This document shows, in pieces, positions 11,392 to 19,929 of a DNA stretch of 64,000 bases. The notes below the pieces were generated by a model. The model searched no databases, was not told where the DNA came from, and saw nothing but the letters and a program-made list of their open reading frames with translations. A program made the translations under genes and the position numbers. Positions within the stretch are counted from its first letter, which is position 1, and every line of letters begins with the position of its first letter. Source of the stretch: Siphonodentalium dalli (lineage: Eukaryota; Mollusca; Scaphopoda; Gadilida; Siphonodentaliidae); the NCBI GenBank assembly GCA_032622095.1, contig CP136061.1:41855797-41919796 (forward strand), in the 5' to 3' direction.

Positions 11392-11668
11392 ACATTTATT
11401 TGATACATTTTCCTGAAAACTGTACACATATATATCGATGGTGAACGTTCTATTTTAGCAATCAAGCTTATTTGCCAACTGTAAAATAACTTTTTACTCG
11501 GTAGACAGTCAAATAATGGAGATATGGATAGGCCTGCCTTATTATACGAAGCAGAGAATATAGAAACCAAACAAACATTTTAGTACAGTAGCCTACCTAT
11601 ATATACTACTATAACGATCGCCTATCGCGTGTTTTTAATTTTCTTTTTATGGGTTTTGTTTTTATTAA
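11392..11668 (+). promoter_or_regulatory. distal 5' region of zinc-finger gene 1, cut off by an insertion
   Basis: This sequence is the duplicate of 24285-24569, which lies directly upstream of zinc-finger gene 2. Shared pieces include CCTGAAAACTGTAC, GGATAGGCCT, TTATACGAAGCAGAG and TTTTTATGGGTTTTG. In unit 1 it is separated from the gene by the TTAA-flanked 4.9-kb element. Whether it holds the promoter is not known; conservation only shows it was part of the original 5' flank. Confidence 0.5.
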
Positions 11669-12229
11669 AGGTACGGGAGGCCTTGGCGGTGGGTATGCTG
11701 TGAAAATATTTCCACCGGTCAAAAACCGCCACAAACAGAAATAATATTAAAATGTAGACAGTCTTTGTCCGTACACAAATAATAAATATCGCATAAACAC
11801 TATGTTATTGTCATATGTTTGACCATTGGTATGTAAACAGAGGCATAAAAAGTTACTTTCCTGGTGTTTGTTTATATTATGATGGTAAACATAAAGAGCG
11901 TTATTTGTTGCTGAATTCCTGATATGGAACTAATAAAGAGCGTTTATATAATTTGTGTGTGATTAGCCAGTAACACTGTTCTGTCTTCAGTAACACAATC
12001 AGGCTCTTGTTTAGGTAAAATATAGTAGGTCTTTATGATAGCATGCTGTTTACGCGATGGTCATGGTATACATGTATATATATACATGTACATGTATGAA
12101 CCAGCGATGTATATATAGGATGTATATATAGGGCGATTGGAAGCCTCAGTGCTTGGCCAATAGCCGGTATATGAAATATCGCGGAGCGCGTGACTTCGCG
12201 AGATCTCATTTCTCTCGTGTTTTCGTCGT

Positions 12230-12293
12230 ATGCGGAAGTGTCTTGTGTTTTGCTCTGGTTTTGCTTCTAAAAGGATATCTACATCTAAAAAAC
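12230..12293 (+). CDS. candidate first exon, unknown protein
   Basis: ATG at 12230 begins a 21-residue Lys/Arg/Ser-rich stretch (MRKCLVFCSGFASKR) that ends at a strong GTGAGT donor at 12294. It lies inside the TTAA-flanked element, 560 bp from its left end, so it may be the start of the element's own gene. No downstream exon could be joined with confidence; the 105-aa frame at 12385-12702 is open but shows no known domain. Confidence 0.25.
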
Positions 12294-12709
12294 GTGAGTA
12301 TTGTACTTACTTATACGTTCTAAAATAAAACTTTGCATAATAATCGAACTAAGCGACCGCTAATCTTATAACGTTCGTCGTAAGATGCTCGTAGACGAAT
12401 TAAAAACATTAGATTCTCCCGGAACGAAAAATGAACAACAAAGAATACACAGGAAAAATACCGGGGGAAAAATCGTGAGATCGTGGATCCGATATAAATT
12501 GAAAGTATATCTTAAAGATCACATCGAATACCAATTTATTATACACACTTTTGCTGTATTTCAACCATGTCAATTAAAGGTGAAATTTCGTGGAAATGTT
12601 TTTCAATTTCCGAAATTCGAGCTATTGGGGGTGGACGTCTGGTACCATTTATGTGTGGCAGACTTACAACTATTGCAGCCACACGAAAATGGCCGCAATT
12701 AAAATAGAA

Positions 12710-13606
12710 AGCTTGCAATATTTATATTGCTGATACATTAGGCGGTGACTTTCAGTTGCATTTAAGTTGTTTTTTTTATTTTTGGGTTCATAATTTTACA
12801 TGAAATGAGCATCAATTGTTAAAAATGGACATTTACCAATCTAGCACACTCGGGTTCGAAATTCAACAACTCCTCCAAAATAACCAGATGTGGCATGAAA
12901 CAATTGCATTAGTTTGTTTTCTCATATATCCCTGAGTGACTTTCAGCACACTTTGCAAAGTTTTATTGCAGGAAATGTTTGTTATATTACAATGTAATTG
13001 TGTTGTTTTAAGAGTGACAGCCTTTCTCGTTTCTATGGGGGAGGGCTACCACTTTCTCAAGTTTTCAAAAATGGCTCTGACAAAAATGGAATGGGTGGTG
13101 ATTTTAAAATCATAATATAGCAATCTGTGTCCTTCAATTAATTTCATCATATTTTACTAATTTTTGTACACTTTATTCTTGTAAAATTAACATTGGTTTG
13201 ATTTTCTTGAAAATGTAAATGGGGTTGGGAACTTTAGCACGTAATCATATATAACCAAAATTGGAATAAAATGATTACCTAATTTTGATTTGGCATATGT
13301 CTTGGGATGACTATTAGCAAATTTTACAAGGATTAATAACCATGTTTCATCAATATCTTATCTCGAAGTTGAGCAAATTTCATCAATATCTGAGAAGTGC
13401 AACCGGTATATCAGCATGCTTATATATTAGTAATGAAGAATAAATTTTATGCATTTAGTACTCAAACTAGTTAATTGACAGCTTATCTGATAACTGATAT
13501 GGCCCCAGTTCATTAACTTCATTAACACATCGCTAATTGTTGGTTAGCGACTGGCATTATGATCAATTAGCATTAAGTTAATCCCGGTAATGAGCTCAGC
13601 ATTTTT
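12710..13606. other. no gene recognised, A/T-rich
   Basis: Nothing codes convincingly here. The sequence is A/T-rich with homopolymer runs, inside the TTAA-flanked element and left of the Penelope-like remnant. Confidence 0.5.
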
Positions 13607-13937
13607 TTTTATATAGAATTGGATAAATACCAACATCCCATCCGATCTATGGACGGGGCATTCTATGTAGCACTCTACACTGCCTATTAGTGTTTCGACC
13701 TATTTTGTCAACCAATTTAGAAATTGGTTAACCCGCAAGGTCTCATCAGGAGAGAGCGGAAGTGAGAATCCTCAAAGTAACTGAGGGCTCATCACATACA
13801 TGTATGTGTGTATGTGTTAATGGTAGGTACAGTCTGTCTGATGACAGCTGAGTTGAGCGATGGCCTTTGAGAAGGCTTCACATTTTGTTCAGAGTATACC
13901 ATGCTTATTATAATAAGCGTGGGTAAATTGCGTCATT
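13607..13937 (-). repeat. Penelope-like pseudo-LTR, minus orientation
   Basis: About 330 bp that recur in inverted orientation at 15530-15848. The outer edge carries ATAAATACCAACATCCCATC and the inner edge TTATTATAATAAGCG. The repeat contains a hammerhead ribozyme on the minus strand. Penelope-like elements are known to have LTR-like repeats, direct or inverted, carrying such ribozymes. Confidence 0.7.
13671..13760 (-). ncRNA. type I hammerhead ribozyme
   Basis: On the minus strand the conserved core reads CTGATGA (13749-13743), stem II GACCT...AGGTC, then GAA, then stem III ACACT...AGTGT and the cleavage triplet GTA. Predicted cleavage is after position 13676 on the minus strand. Stem II encloses an inner hairpin CCAATTT/AAATTGG. 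Core and stem III match the copy at 15697-15785; the stem III loop differs at one base. Confidence 0.85.
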
Positions 13938-15099
13938 CTTTGTGAAATAACACGGAAGCATCAGTTAGTGCAAGTTAATGCAGACTGAGGTTGCGTGGTC
14001 AGTACTTAATATGTTGAGAATATTGGTTGTCAAAACAGCACGTGCTCGGGTACGCCCACCGTTCTTTGTGTAATACGGCAGTATAGCAAACACGTAATTT
14101 CATAGGTTCGTTGGGTGTGATTAACACATCCACTTCAGAAACCTAATATACTGTGGAGTTTTTTCTGGATCTCGCCAAATCTTAGGTCAATCTAGTTTTT
14201 TGTCTTTTTATATTTGTATATAAGCAGTATTGTGCAAGTAAATGTAGATCAAATATGTAAAGGACAATAAGCACACATTCTTGTTAGTAATTTTCAAGAT
14301 ATATATGTACGTACAGAGTCCCGCCAGTATATCATGACACAGTGTAGGAGTTTAACGTGTGCAACATGTAGCTACTATACGTAAAAGTGGCGTACATGTA
14401 TCCAGCTATAGGAGAGTCATTAAGTTTGTTTCATATCCAACTTTCATGTCTGTGCATGTACATATATAGTTTGGATACACTTTTGATACGTTCTTCGGTA
14501 CCGAATTAGTTGGTCAGTAAGAGAGTGCGTGTGTGATGTAGCATCTATATACATGTATCTGGTATGTGCCTGTCCAGATATATCGGGATACTTTGGCGAG
14601 AACCATGTCTACGGAACTATATGAGATATATTTGCATGTATCTCATGCAAACATTCCCCCTGGAGTCATGTAATAGTTGCGTAAGGTTGTGGTGGCTTAC
14701 AGTTAAAGCTGCGCCAGATTAGAGCTATCAAGTGTCAGATCACGGGTGTTCACACTTTCCTTTGATCAATTAGTGTAGATTGTTGTAATCTCATTAGCAG
14801 GTGTTGTAAGTGATACCAACATTAAATAGTTTGCTCTTCAACAGGCTGCGCGTCGTTAAAAGCTCATTTTTCAAAAGTCATGGCAGTCACATATCGTGCT
14901 CAAAGACATATTACGTTTAGTGTAACAGGAATTAAAATTTTAGCCCATCAGGGGGTCTTTCATTCCCGTCTAGGGGAGCTTTCATATAAAGATGAATAAA
15001 TACAAACATCACGTTCCATGTGTTTTCATTGTCAATGAGTAATTTATCCATTGCACGGGTGTGCATATACATGTAGTATGGATATCTTTCGTATAGTCT
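13938..15099. other. interior of Penelope-like remnant, no open gene
   Basis: Between the left pseudo-LTR and the reverse-transcriptase remnant I see only short frames. A GIY-YIG endonuclease domain, expected downstream of the reverse transcriptase in many Penelope-like elements, could not be recognised. Confidence 0.4.
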
Positions 15100-15408
15100 T
15101 TACAGAATAATACGTTTTTTAGATAGCATTTCTCCCAATTTCTTCCCTCGGCGAAAGACGAGCGCTGGAGATTGCATTGAAGAGTAGCTCTCATGAGTGG
15201 ATTTTGAAACAATGTTCCAGTTATTTTTCAACACGTCTTGTATTCTTGATGCACCAGTATGGTATTGTGTGCAAAAGTACGATTTATTTGATGCAATGAG
15301 CCGGTGCTTCTTAGTTAGTTTAGCACGTCGGTCTTTAAATGTCAATGTCTGCAGGGCCGCCGATATTTCTTTCGGGCTATAGCCTCTGTTTTTTAGCCTA
15401 TGTTGAAA
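15100..15408 (-). pseudogene. Penelope-like reverse transcriptase, C-terminal fragment
   Basis: The minus-strand frame reads FQHRLKNRGYSPKEISAA, then FKDRRAKLTKKHRL, then NNWNIVSKS, then ALVFRRGKKLGEMLSKKRI. The RGY motif of the thumb region and the final RRGKKLGEML block are typical of the region after the polymerase domain in Penelope-like elements. The catalytic part is missing, so the copy is truncated. Its orientation agrees with the ribozyme at 13671-13760 and is opposite to that at 15697-15785. Confidence 0.65.
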
Positions 15409-15419
15409 CCCGGAACAAC

Positions 15420-15529
15420 ATAGATCGGATGGGATGTTGGTATTTATCCAATTCTATATAAAAATACATAGAATGCCCCGTCCATAGATCGGATGGGATG
15501 TTGGTATTTATCCAATTCTATATAAAAAT
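15420..15529 (+). repeat. two tandem partial copies of the pseudo-LTR edge
   Basis: The segment GATCGGATGGGATGTTGGTA through CTATATAAAAA occurs at 15420-15465 and again at 15484-15529, and a third time at the end of the right pseudo-LTR (15803-15848). Such partial terminal copies are common in Penelope-like insertions. Confidence 0.75.
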
Positions 15530-15848
15530 CGAATGACACAATAACTCACGCCTATTATAATAGGCATGTTACTATGAACAACACGCGAAGCCTTGAAGGC
15601 CATCGCTCAATTCAGCTGTCTTGAGACAGTCTGTATCTACCATGCACACATACCTATATGTGTTGATCCCTCAGTTACTTTGAGGAATCTTAATTCCGCT
15701 CTCTCCTGATGAGACCTTGCGGGTTCACCAATTTCTAAATTGGTTGACAAAATAGGTCGAAACACTAAAAGGCAGTGTAGAGTGCTACATAGAATGTCCC
15801 GTCCATAGATCGGATGGGATGTTGGTATTTATCCAATTTTATATAAAA
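15530..15848 (+). repeat. Penelope-like pseudo-LTR, plus orientation
   Basis: Inverted partner of 13607-13937, with the same ribozyme and the same GATCGGATGGGATGTTGGTA edge at its right end. Confidence 0.7.
15697..15785 (+). ncRNA. type I hammerhead ribozyme
   Basis: CTGATGA (15706-15712), stem II GACCT (15713-15717) with AGGTC (15754-15758), GAA (15759-15761), stem III ACACT (15762-15766) with AGTGT (15774-15778), and A17 at 15779. The cleavage triplet is GTA, with predicted cleavage after 15779. Stem I is formed by CTCTC before the core and GAGTG after the site, with one T-T mismatch. All invariant core positions are present, so activity is plausible. Confidence 0.87.
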
Positions 15849-16593
15849 ACAATATTGTCACTGGCTTCGTTGTGGATTAAAACACGTCAAATTAGCGATG
15901 ATTAGCCCTCTCCGCGATGTGTCAACATTATGCACATTGTATTAACTGAAGTGCGATCATATTCAATTCTCATTGCTTTGGGGCAGATTAAACTTCCTGC
16001 TTCCTTCAAGCCTAGTTATATAAACACCATTAAGTTTTGCTAATTGATCATTCACCACCTTGATGTGTCATTAATAGTTGCGTAATTACGCTCTTTTAGT
16101 TAAGAAATAATTCGGCGGAAATGACAACAATCAGTACAATGCTCATTCTATGAGTATGGTGCTTCAATTTCAAAGCTTTATTTGTAATGTACATTGGGTG
16201 CTTTCCCACTTTTATTAGGCCACTATAAACAATAAACAAACTGTATTCAATGTAAAATTAATTCAAGCATTTATTATAAGCGGGTAAATGAAAGAAGCTA
16301 GCGTCAGAGAGGAAACATTGTGCTATCGACACTGTTCCCGACACAAAACGAAAGCAAAAGACGCCATTTTGTTTACGCAGTGGCTATAGCAACATGCGAT
16401 CTCGCAGTCAGGCGCTCGTTAATTGGGAAACAAAAGAATCCGCGATATATCGCGTTACTCTGCGAGAGTTGCCTATCCATCTCATTTCATTTACGTCCAT
16501 GTATGAACGAAACTGTATGCGTTTTAATGTTTTTCTGTTTACGGTGATTGGAACAAATATGAATATTTTCAACAACTAAGACCTCTCGTGTCT
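15849..16593. other. no gene recognised; right end of TTAA-flanked element
   Basis: Short frames at 16320-16579 have no domain. The terminal 18 bp form the right inverted repeat of the element. Confidence 0.5.
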
Positions 16594-16767
16594 TTAATGG
16601 TTGATAATTTGCTCCTTGTTTTGGCCTACTGTTACAAATAAAATATGATCAAATGTCACGAACACAGTGTAGTTGACTCATCGTACCATTGTGTGCACCG
16701 TTATAGATGACCAGAAAAAAACAATGAAAACCAAACTTTGTGCGGAACCTATAATCTTATTCTGACA
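16594..16767 (+). promoter_or_regulatory. proximal 5' flank / leader of zinc-finger gene 1
   Basis: It matches 24566-24775 upstream of gene 2 (TGGTTGATAAT, TTACAAATAAAATATGATCA, ATAGATGACCAGAAAAAAAC). Relative to gene 2 it lacks about 35 bp around GGCACAACACACTTCG. A more distant version lies upstream of gene 3 (50530-50740). Conservation across all three suggests transcribed leader sequence. Confidence 0.5.
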
Positions 16768-19700
16768 ATGGAGAATAATAACATAGCATCGGGAACATTT
16801 GCATGTGGTGTTTGCAGAACGCAGTTTAATCAACGAAAGGAGCTCTTAGAACACATACAATCGCATAAGGAAGCTCATGTTAGAACATTTGCTGTTTCTC
16901 CTTTCGTCAATAATTTCCAGCCTCAGACTCAATCTGAATCCCATTTTGGTCATTACACTTCACTGAAGGACGTTGCATCCACAGAATCTATTTCTATCAC
17001 ACCAGAAAAGTCATCCACGAAGCATGACGCATCAACACAAACTGTCTCAAGTCACGGTGTATCTACAAAGCATGACGCAACCACACAAACTGTATCCAGT
17101 GGGTCCGGAAACCGGTCTCAAAAGCATGATGCATTCACACAAACTATTTCTAAGTCTGAGGTGCCACAAAACCGGTCTGCAAATACAAAAGAGTCAGTAC
17201 AATATGTTCCTATTGAATCACAAAACCTATCGTATCAGCAAGATTTGTTCACAATATCTGATTTCGATGCATCACAAAATATAATTATAAAGATGAATAA
17301 ATCTGTTTGTGGCATGTCACAAAATATACCTACAAGTCAGCTTACTTCGATATGTGGTTGTCCTGACTCTTCGCAAAAAACAAATACAAAGAAAGATGCG
17401 TTCACAAATACCAAAATATATAAATCACAAAATGTCTCAAAGCAAAAAATATCACCAGGTCAAGGTCTATCAACAGTATCTACTCATTCTACTGCAAATG
17501 TGGTGCGAACGATAAATATGAAGGAGGCAGCACCAACATGTAGCAAGATAGTTATCTCCAACGTTTCACCAAATTTAACTACAAATCAAGATGGATCAAA
17601 GATGTCTTCTTCATACATGGCATGTGACTTAAATACAATACAGGATGCGAATGGGTGCACAGACCATATTGGGGATGTGTCCGAATTTCCAGATATTGGA
17701 CAACTGTTACCGGTAAATAAGAATGAGATCATGGAACCTGTACCGGGACATGTATCAATCCTAGAAGCATTCAAGAATGTGCAGGATGTATGTTGTGACC
17801 CTATGCCAGTTACAGACAGCTGTCCTCATGAACAATTGAGAAGGTCTATACACAATACTGATCTTAAAAATGACTCACAAGTTATCAATGTTGTGATGCC
17901 CGAAAGCTCACAAAATATGTATTCGCAAAAGGTGCCAAGAGTAAATCACAAGGGCTATACTGTCTTTACCGTTGGAAAGGAAGACTTGCCAAAAGAGGAA
18001 TCTGAGGAAAATATTCCTAAATTATCCACTGATATTGAAGCACATGGCAGTACTTCCACTGAGATTGTGGCATTAACTGAGAACAGTGGCATCACACATG
18101 TATCGGCTCAGAGTAAGAAATTAGATGAACCAACCTATAAGGAATATCATCCTGAAATGTCCTCTCAAATGGAAACAGATGAATTGATTGATTGTGTTGA
18201 GTGTGTACCTTCAACGGAATACAATGGAAGTCATATTACAGAGTTAGTAGCACCAACATACGACACTGGAAGTCATACTAGAAAGTTAGTAGCACCAACA
18301 GAAGACACTGCCATCACAAGGTCAGATCGGGATAAACAGAATGATGGAAAGACAACGATGACTAGGATAGTTGAAGAGATGGAAATTTCAATATTGGACT
18401 CTTCAAAATATGTGCATGAGTCTTTGAGACAATGTAAGCGCTGTGGTAAAGATGTGAAAACATTTAAAGAGCTTAAATGGCACGCGGATGGCAAATGTTC
18501 TTATAAGTGCAAAATATGCCACAAAGTGTTCCCATCCAAGACCCTGCGTGTGAAACATGCTCGGATACACTCGTTTTACGAATGTGATGTTTGTGGTAGA
18601 CGACTAGTAAGAGCAGCCGATCTGCGAAAACACAAAGAGAATCACAAAAAGAAGGACTTGTTGAAAAAATCTAAATCGAAAACAGATGAAACGAAATCTT
18701 ACGTTAGTAAAACCATTGACTTAACCGAGAATAACAAACTCGTCACCAGATGCCGAGCATGTGGGAAACACCTCATAGATGAAAACGATGTGAAAGATCA
18801 CATGAACCTACACAGAGATAGATCAGTTGAACCTAAATGTAACGTGTGTGGTAGAGTATGCACCACTAGTGCAGTATTAAAATCTCACATGAGGGTCCAC
18901 TTTGGTGGAAGTGAACATGAGAAAATTATAAAATGTGATATATGCCATAAAACGTTTGCACAGAGAAATACCCTCACTCAACACATGTTAATACACTCGG
19001 GACTCAAGCAATTTCTTTGTCCCTTGTGCGGGAAGAAATTCAGATTGAAGAAGATGTTGGATCATCATGTTAAGCTGACCCACTCTGACGATAGGCCGTT
19101 TCCTTGTAAGGTGTGTGGGAAAAACTTCAAGTCAAAATATAAGCTTGATAGACACATGTTTACGCATGGCGATAAAACGTTCATTTGTCACCAATGCGGC
19201 ATGGAATTCAAAACGACAAGCGCACTTTACTGTCATGACTATAGTACACACAGGAAGATGATTCCACCGCGCGATCAAAAGTTCCAACAAGCGTTAAACG
19301 AACTTAAGTTTTATGACATCAAAGAGGAGGAGTGCACTGAAGAAAATACCCGTAAATTTTCCTTATCGCATAACTCCGAATGTAAGCCGAAAGGATGTTC
19401 TTCAAGTTCGCTGTATGTAAACATCAAGAAAAACCCGACATGTACATGTAAGTCCGGAACGAAAATTTTGAGACAACCGAAATTATGTGTTCACGTGACT
19501 ATAATTCTCGTATGCTTAGGATTGGAGGAAGGAGATACACAGCTGAAAAAATGTGAATATTCAGAGTCGGAAATATCAGACGTTCTGGCCAAAACCTTCC
19601 AGCAAAAGTCCGCAACTCTGCGCGTTAACGAGTCTTCTTTGGTTTATAATTCAGATGGAGATGAGACGGGTGATAGGCCGCGCTGTGTCACATGTGAGCA

Positions 19701-19911
19701 GAGTCCTCCCGGTGATATTTCTATAAGCATTTCATGTATAATTAACTTCACCAAGGAAGTGAGTTCGTTCCGATATTGTCTAAAGCCGACCTGTTATAAA
19801 CGTCCACCGCATAGGTCGCAATTGAAGAAGTTACCACGCAAGATAAGAGGAGACCACGTGACCGAGAAGCTGAGAGAATCGGCGTCTCGAGCTGGATTTA
19901 CAATTATTTGA
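16768..19911 (+). CDS. C2H2 / TQT-repeat / SWIM-like zinc-finger protein, gene 1
   Basis: Single-exon gene of 1047 residues. The start is the ATG at 16768 (MENNN), because gene 3 begins at the equivalent codon and the ten codons upstream have no ATG. Parts in order: an N-terminal C2H2 finger (about residues 12-34); three TQT motifs in KHDASTQTVSS-type repeats (about 80-125); a long Ser/Thr/Asn/Gln-rich linker; two SHxTELVAPT repeats near 490-520; a C2HC finger (CKRCG...HADGKC, about 555); eight C2H2 fingers to about 830; a SWIM-like finger CTC-x12-CVH near 890-910; and a C-terminal CVTC...YCLKPTCYKRPP motif. A role as a nuclear DNA-binding protein is inferred from the fingers; TQT motifs suggest binding of dynein light chain LC8. 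It is a close paralog of gene 2, and its 5' flank is split by a transposon. Confidence 0.9.
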   Translation: MENNNIASGTFACGVCRTQFNQRKELLEHIQSHKEAHVRTFAVSPFVNNFQPQTQSESHFGHYTSLKDVASTESISITPEKSSTKHDASTQTVSSHGVSTKHDATTQTVSSGSGNRSQKHDAFTQTISKSEVPQNRSANTKESVQYVPIESQNLSYQQDLFTISDFDASQNIIIKMNKSVCGMSQNIPTSQLTSICGCPDSSQKTNTKKDAFTNTKIYKSQNVSKQKISPGQGLSTVSTHSTANVVRTINMKEAAPTCSKIVISNVSPNLTTNQDGSKMSSSYMACDLNTIQDANGCTDHIGDVSEFPDIGQLLPVNKNEIMEPVPGHVSILEAFKNVQDVCCDPMPVTDSCPHEQLRRSIHNTDLKNDSQVINVVMPESSQNMYSQKVPRVNHKGYTVFTVGKEDLPKEESEENIPKLSTDIEAHGSTSTEIVALTENSGITHVSAQSKKLDEPTYKEYHPEMSSQMETDELIDCVECVPSTEYNGSHITELVAPTYDTGSHTRKLVAPTEDTAITRSDRDKQNDGKTTMTRIVEEMEISILDSSKYVHESLRQCKRCGKDVKTFKELKWHADGKCSYKCKICHKVFPSKTLRVKHARIHSFYECDVCGRRLVRAADLRKHKENHKKKDLLKKSKSKTDETKSYVSKTIDLTENNKLVTRCRACGKHLIDENDVKDHMNLHRDRSVEPKCNVCGRVCTTSAVLKSHMRVHFGGSEHEKIIKCDICHKTFAQRNTLTQHMLIHSGLKQFLCPLCGKKFRLKKMLDHHVKLTHSDDRPFPCKVCGKNFKSKYKLDRHMFTHGDKTFICHQCGMEFKTTSALYCHDYSTHRKMIPPRDQKFQQALNELKFYDIKEEECTEENTRKFSLSHNSECKPKGCSSSSLYVNIKKNPTCTCKSGTKILRQPKLCVHVTIILVCLGLEEGDTQLKKCEYSESEISDVLAKTFQQKSATLRVNESSLVYNSDGDETGDRPRCVTCEQSPPGDISISISCIINFTKEVSSFRYCLKPTCYKRPPHRSQLKKLPRKIRGDHVTEKLRESASRAGFTII

Positions 19912-19923
19912 TGCCATAATACA

Positions 19924-19929
19924 AATAAA
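19924..19929 (+). terminator. possible polyadenylation signal of gene 1
   Basis: AATAAA lies 13 nt after the stop codon and is conserved in gene 2. That is unusually close to the stop, so the true signal may be further downstream. Confidence 0.3.

Larger units (their letters stand above)
3006..11399. mobile_element. 8.4-kb insertion in duplication unit 1 with 8-bp direct repeats
   Basis: In unit 2 the sequence near 24280 runs without a break from TATAACATTTAT into TTGATACATTTGCCTG. In unit 1 the left half ends at ACATTTAT (3006-3013) and the right half resumes at ACATTTAT (11392-11399). The 8-bp direct repeat looks like a target-site duplication. Most of the inserted DNA is the ISL2EU-type element at 4921-11199, probably nested in an older insertion of about 2 kb. 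I found no convincing terminal inverted repeats at the outer ends, so the class of the outer element is unknown. Confidence 0.55.
11665..16597. mobile_element. 4.9-kb TTAA-flanked element, Kolobok/piggyBac-like ends
   Basis: Unit 2 reads TTTATTAATGGTTGATAAT without a break (near 24565). Unit 1 has TTTATTAA then AGGTACGGGAGGCCTTGG at 11669, and resumes after TTAA at 16594 with TGGTTGATAAT. The reverse complement of the right end reads AGACACGAGAGGTCTTAG and matches the left end at 13 of 18 positions, all differences being transitions. A TTAA target duplication is typical of Kolobok and piggyBac; the AGG start favours Kolobok. No complete transposase gene was seen. A Penelope-like remnant is nested inside. 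Confidence 0.7.

Noticed and set aside
12840-12870. GGGTTCGAAATTC resembling a tRNA T-arm
   Set aside because: No matching acceptor, D or anticodon arms could be folded around it.
13840-13860. Second CTGATGA near the left pseudo-LTR
   Set aside because: No GAAA segment or stem II partner follows; not a hammerhead.
16738-16767. Ten extra codons upstream of zinc-finger gene 1 (and 24746-24775 of gene 2)
   Set aside because: They begin at TTG, not ATG; gene 3 starts at the equivalent of the internal ATG, so the ATG at 16768 / 24776 is preferred.
16973-17515. Overlapping + strand frames inside gene 1 (also 24921-25466 in gene 2 and 50778-51173 in gene 3)
   Set aside because: Out-of-frame shadows of the Ser/Thr/Gln-rich linker.
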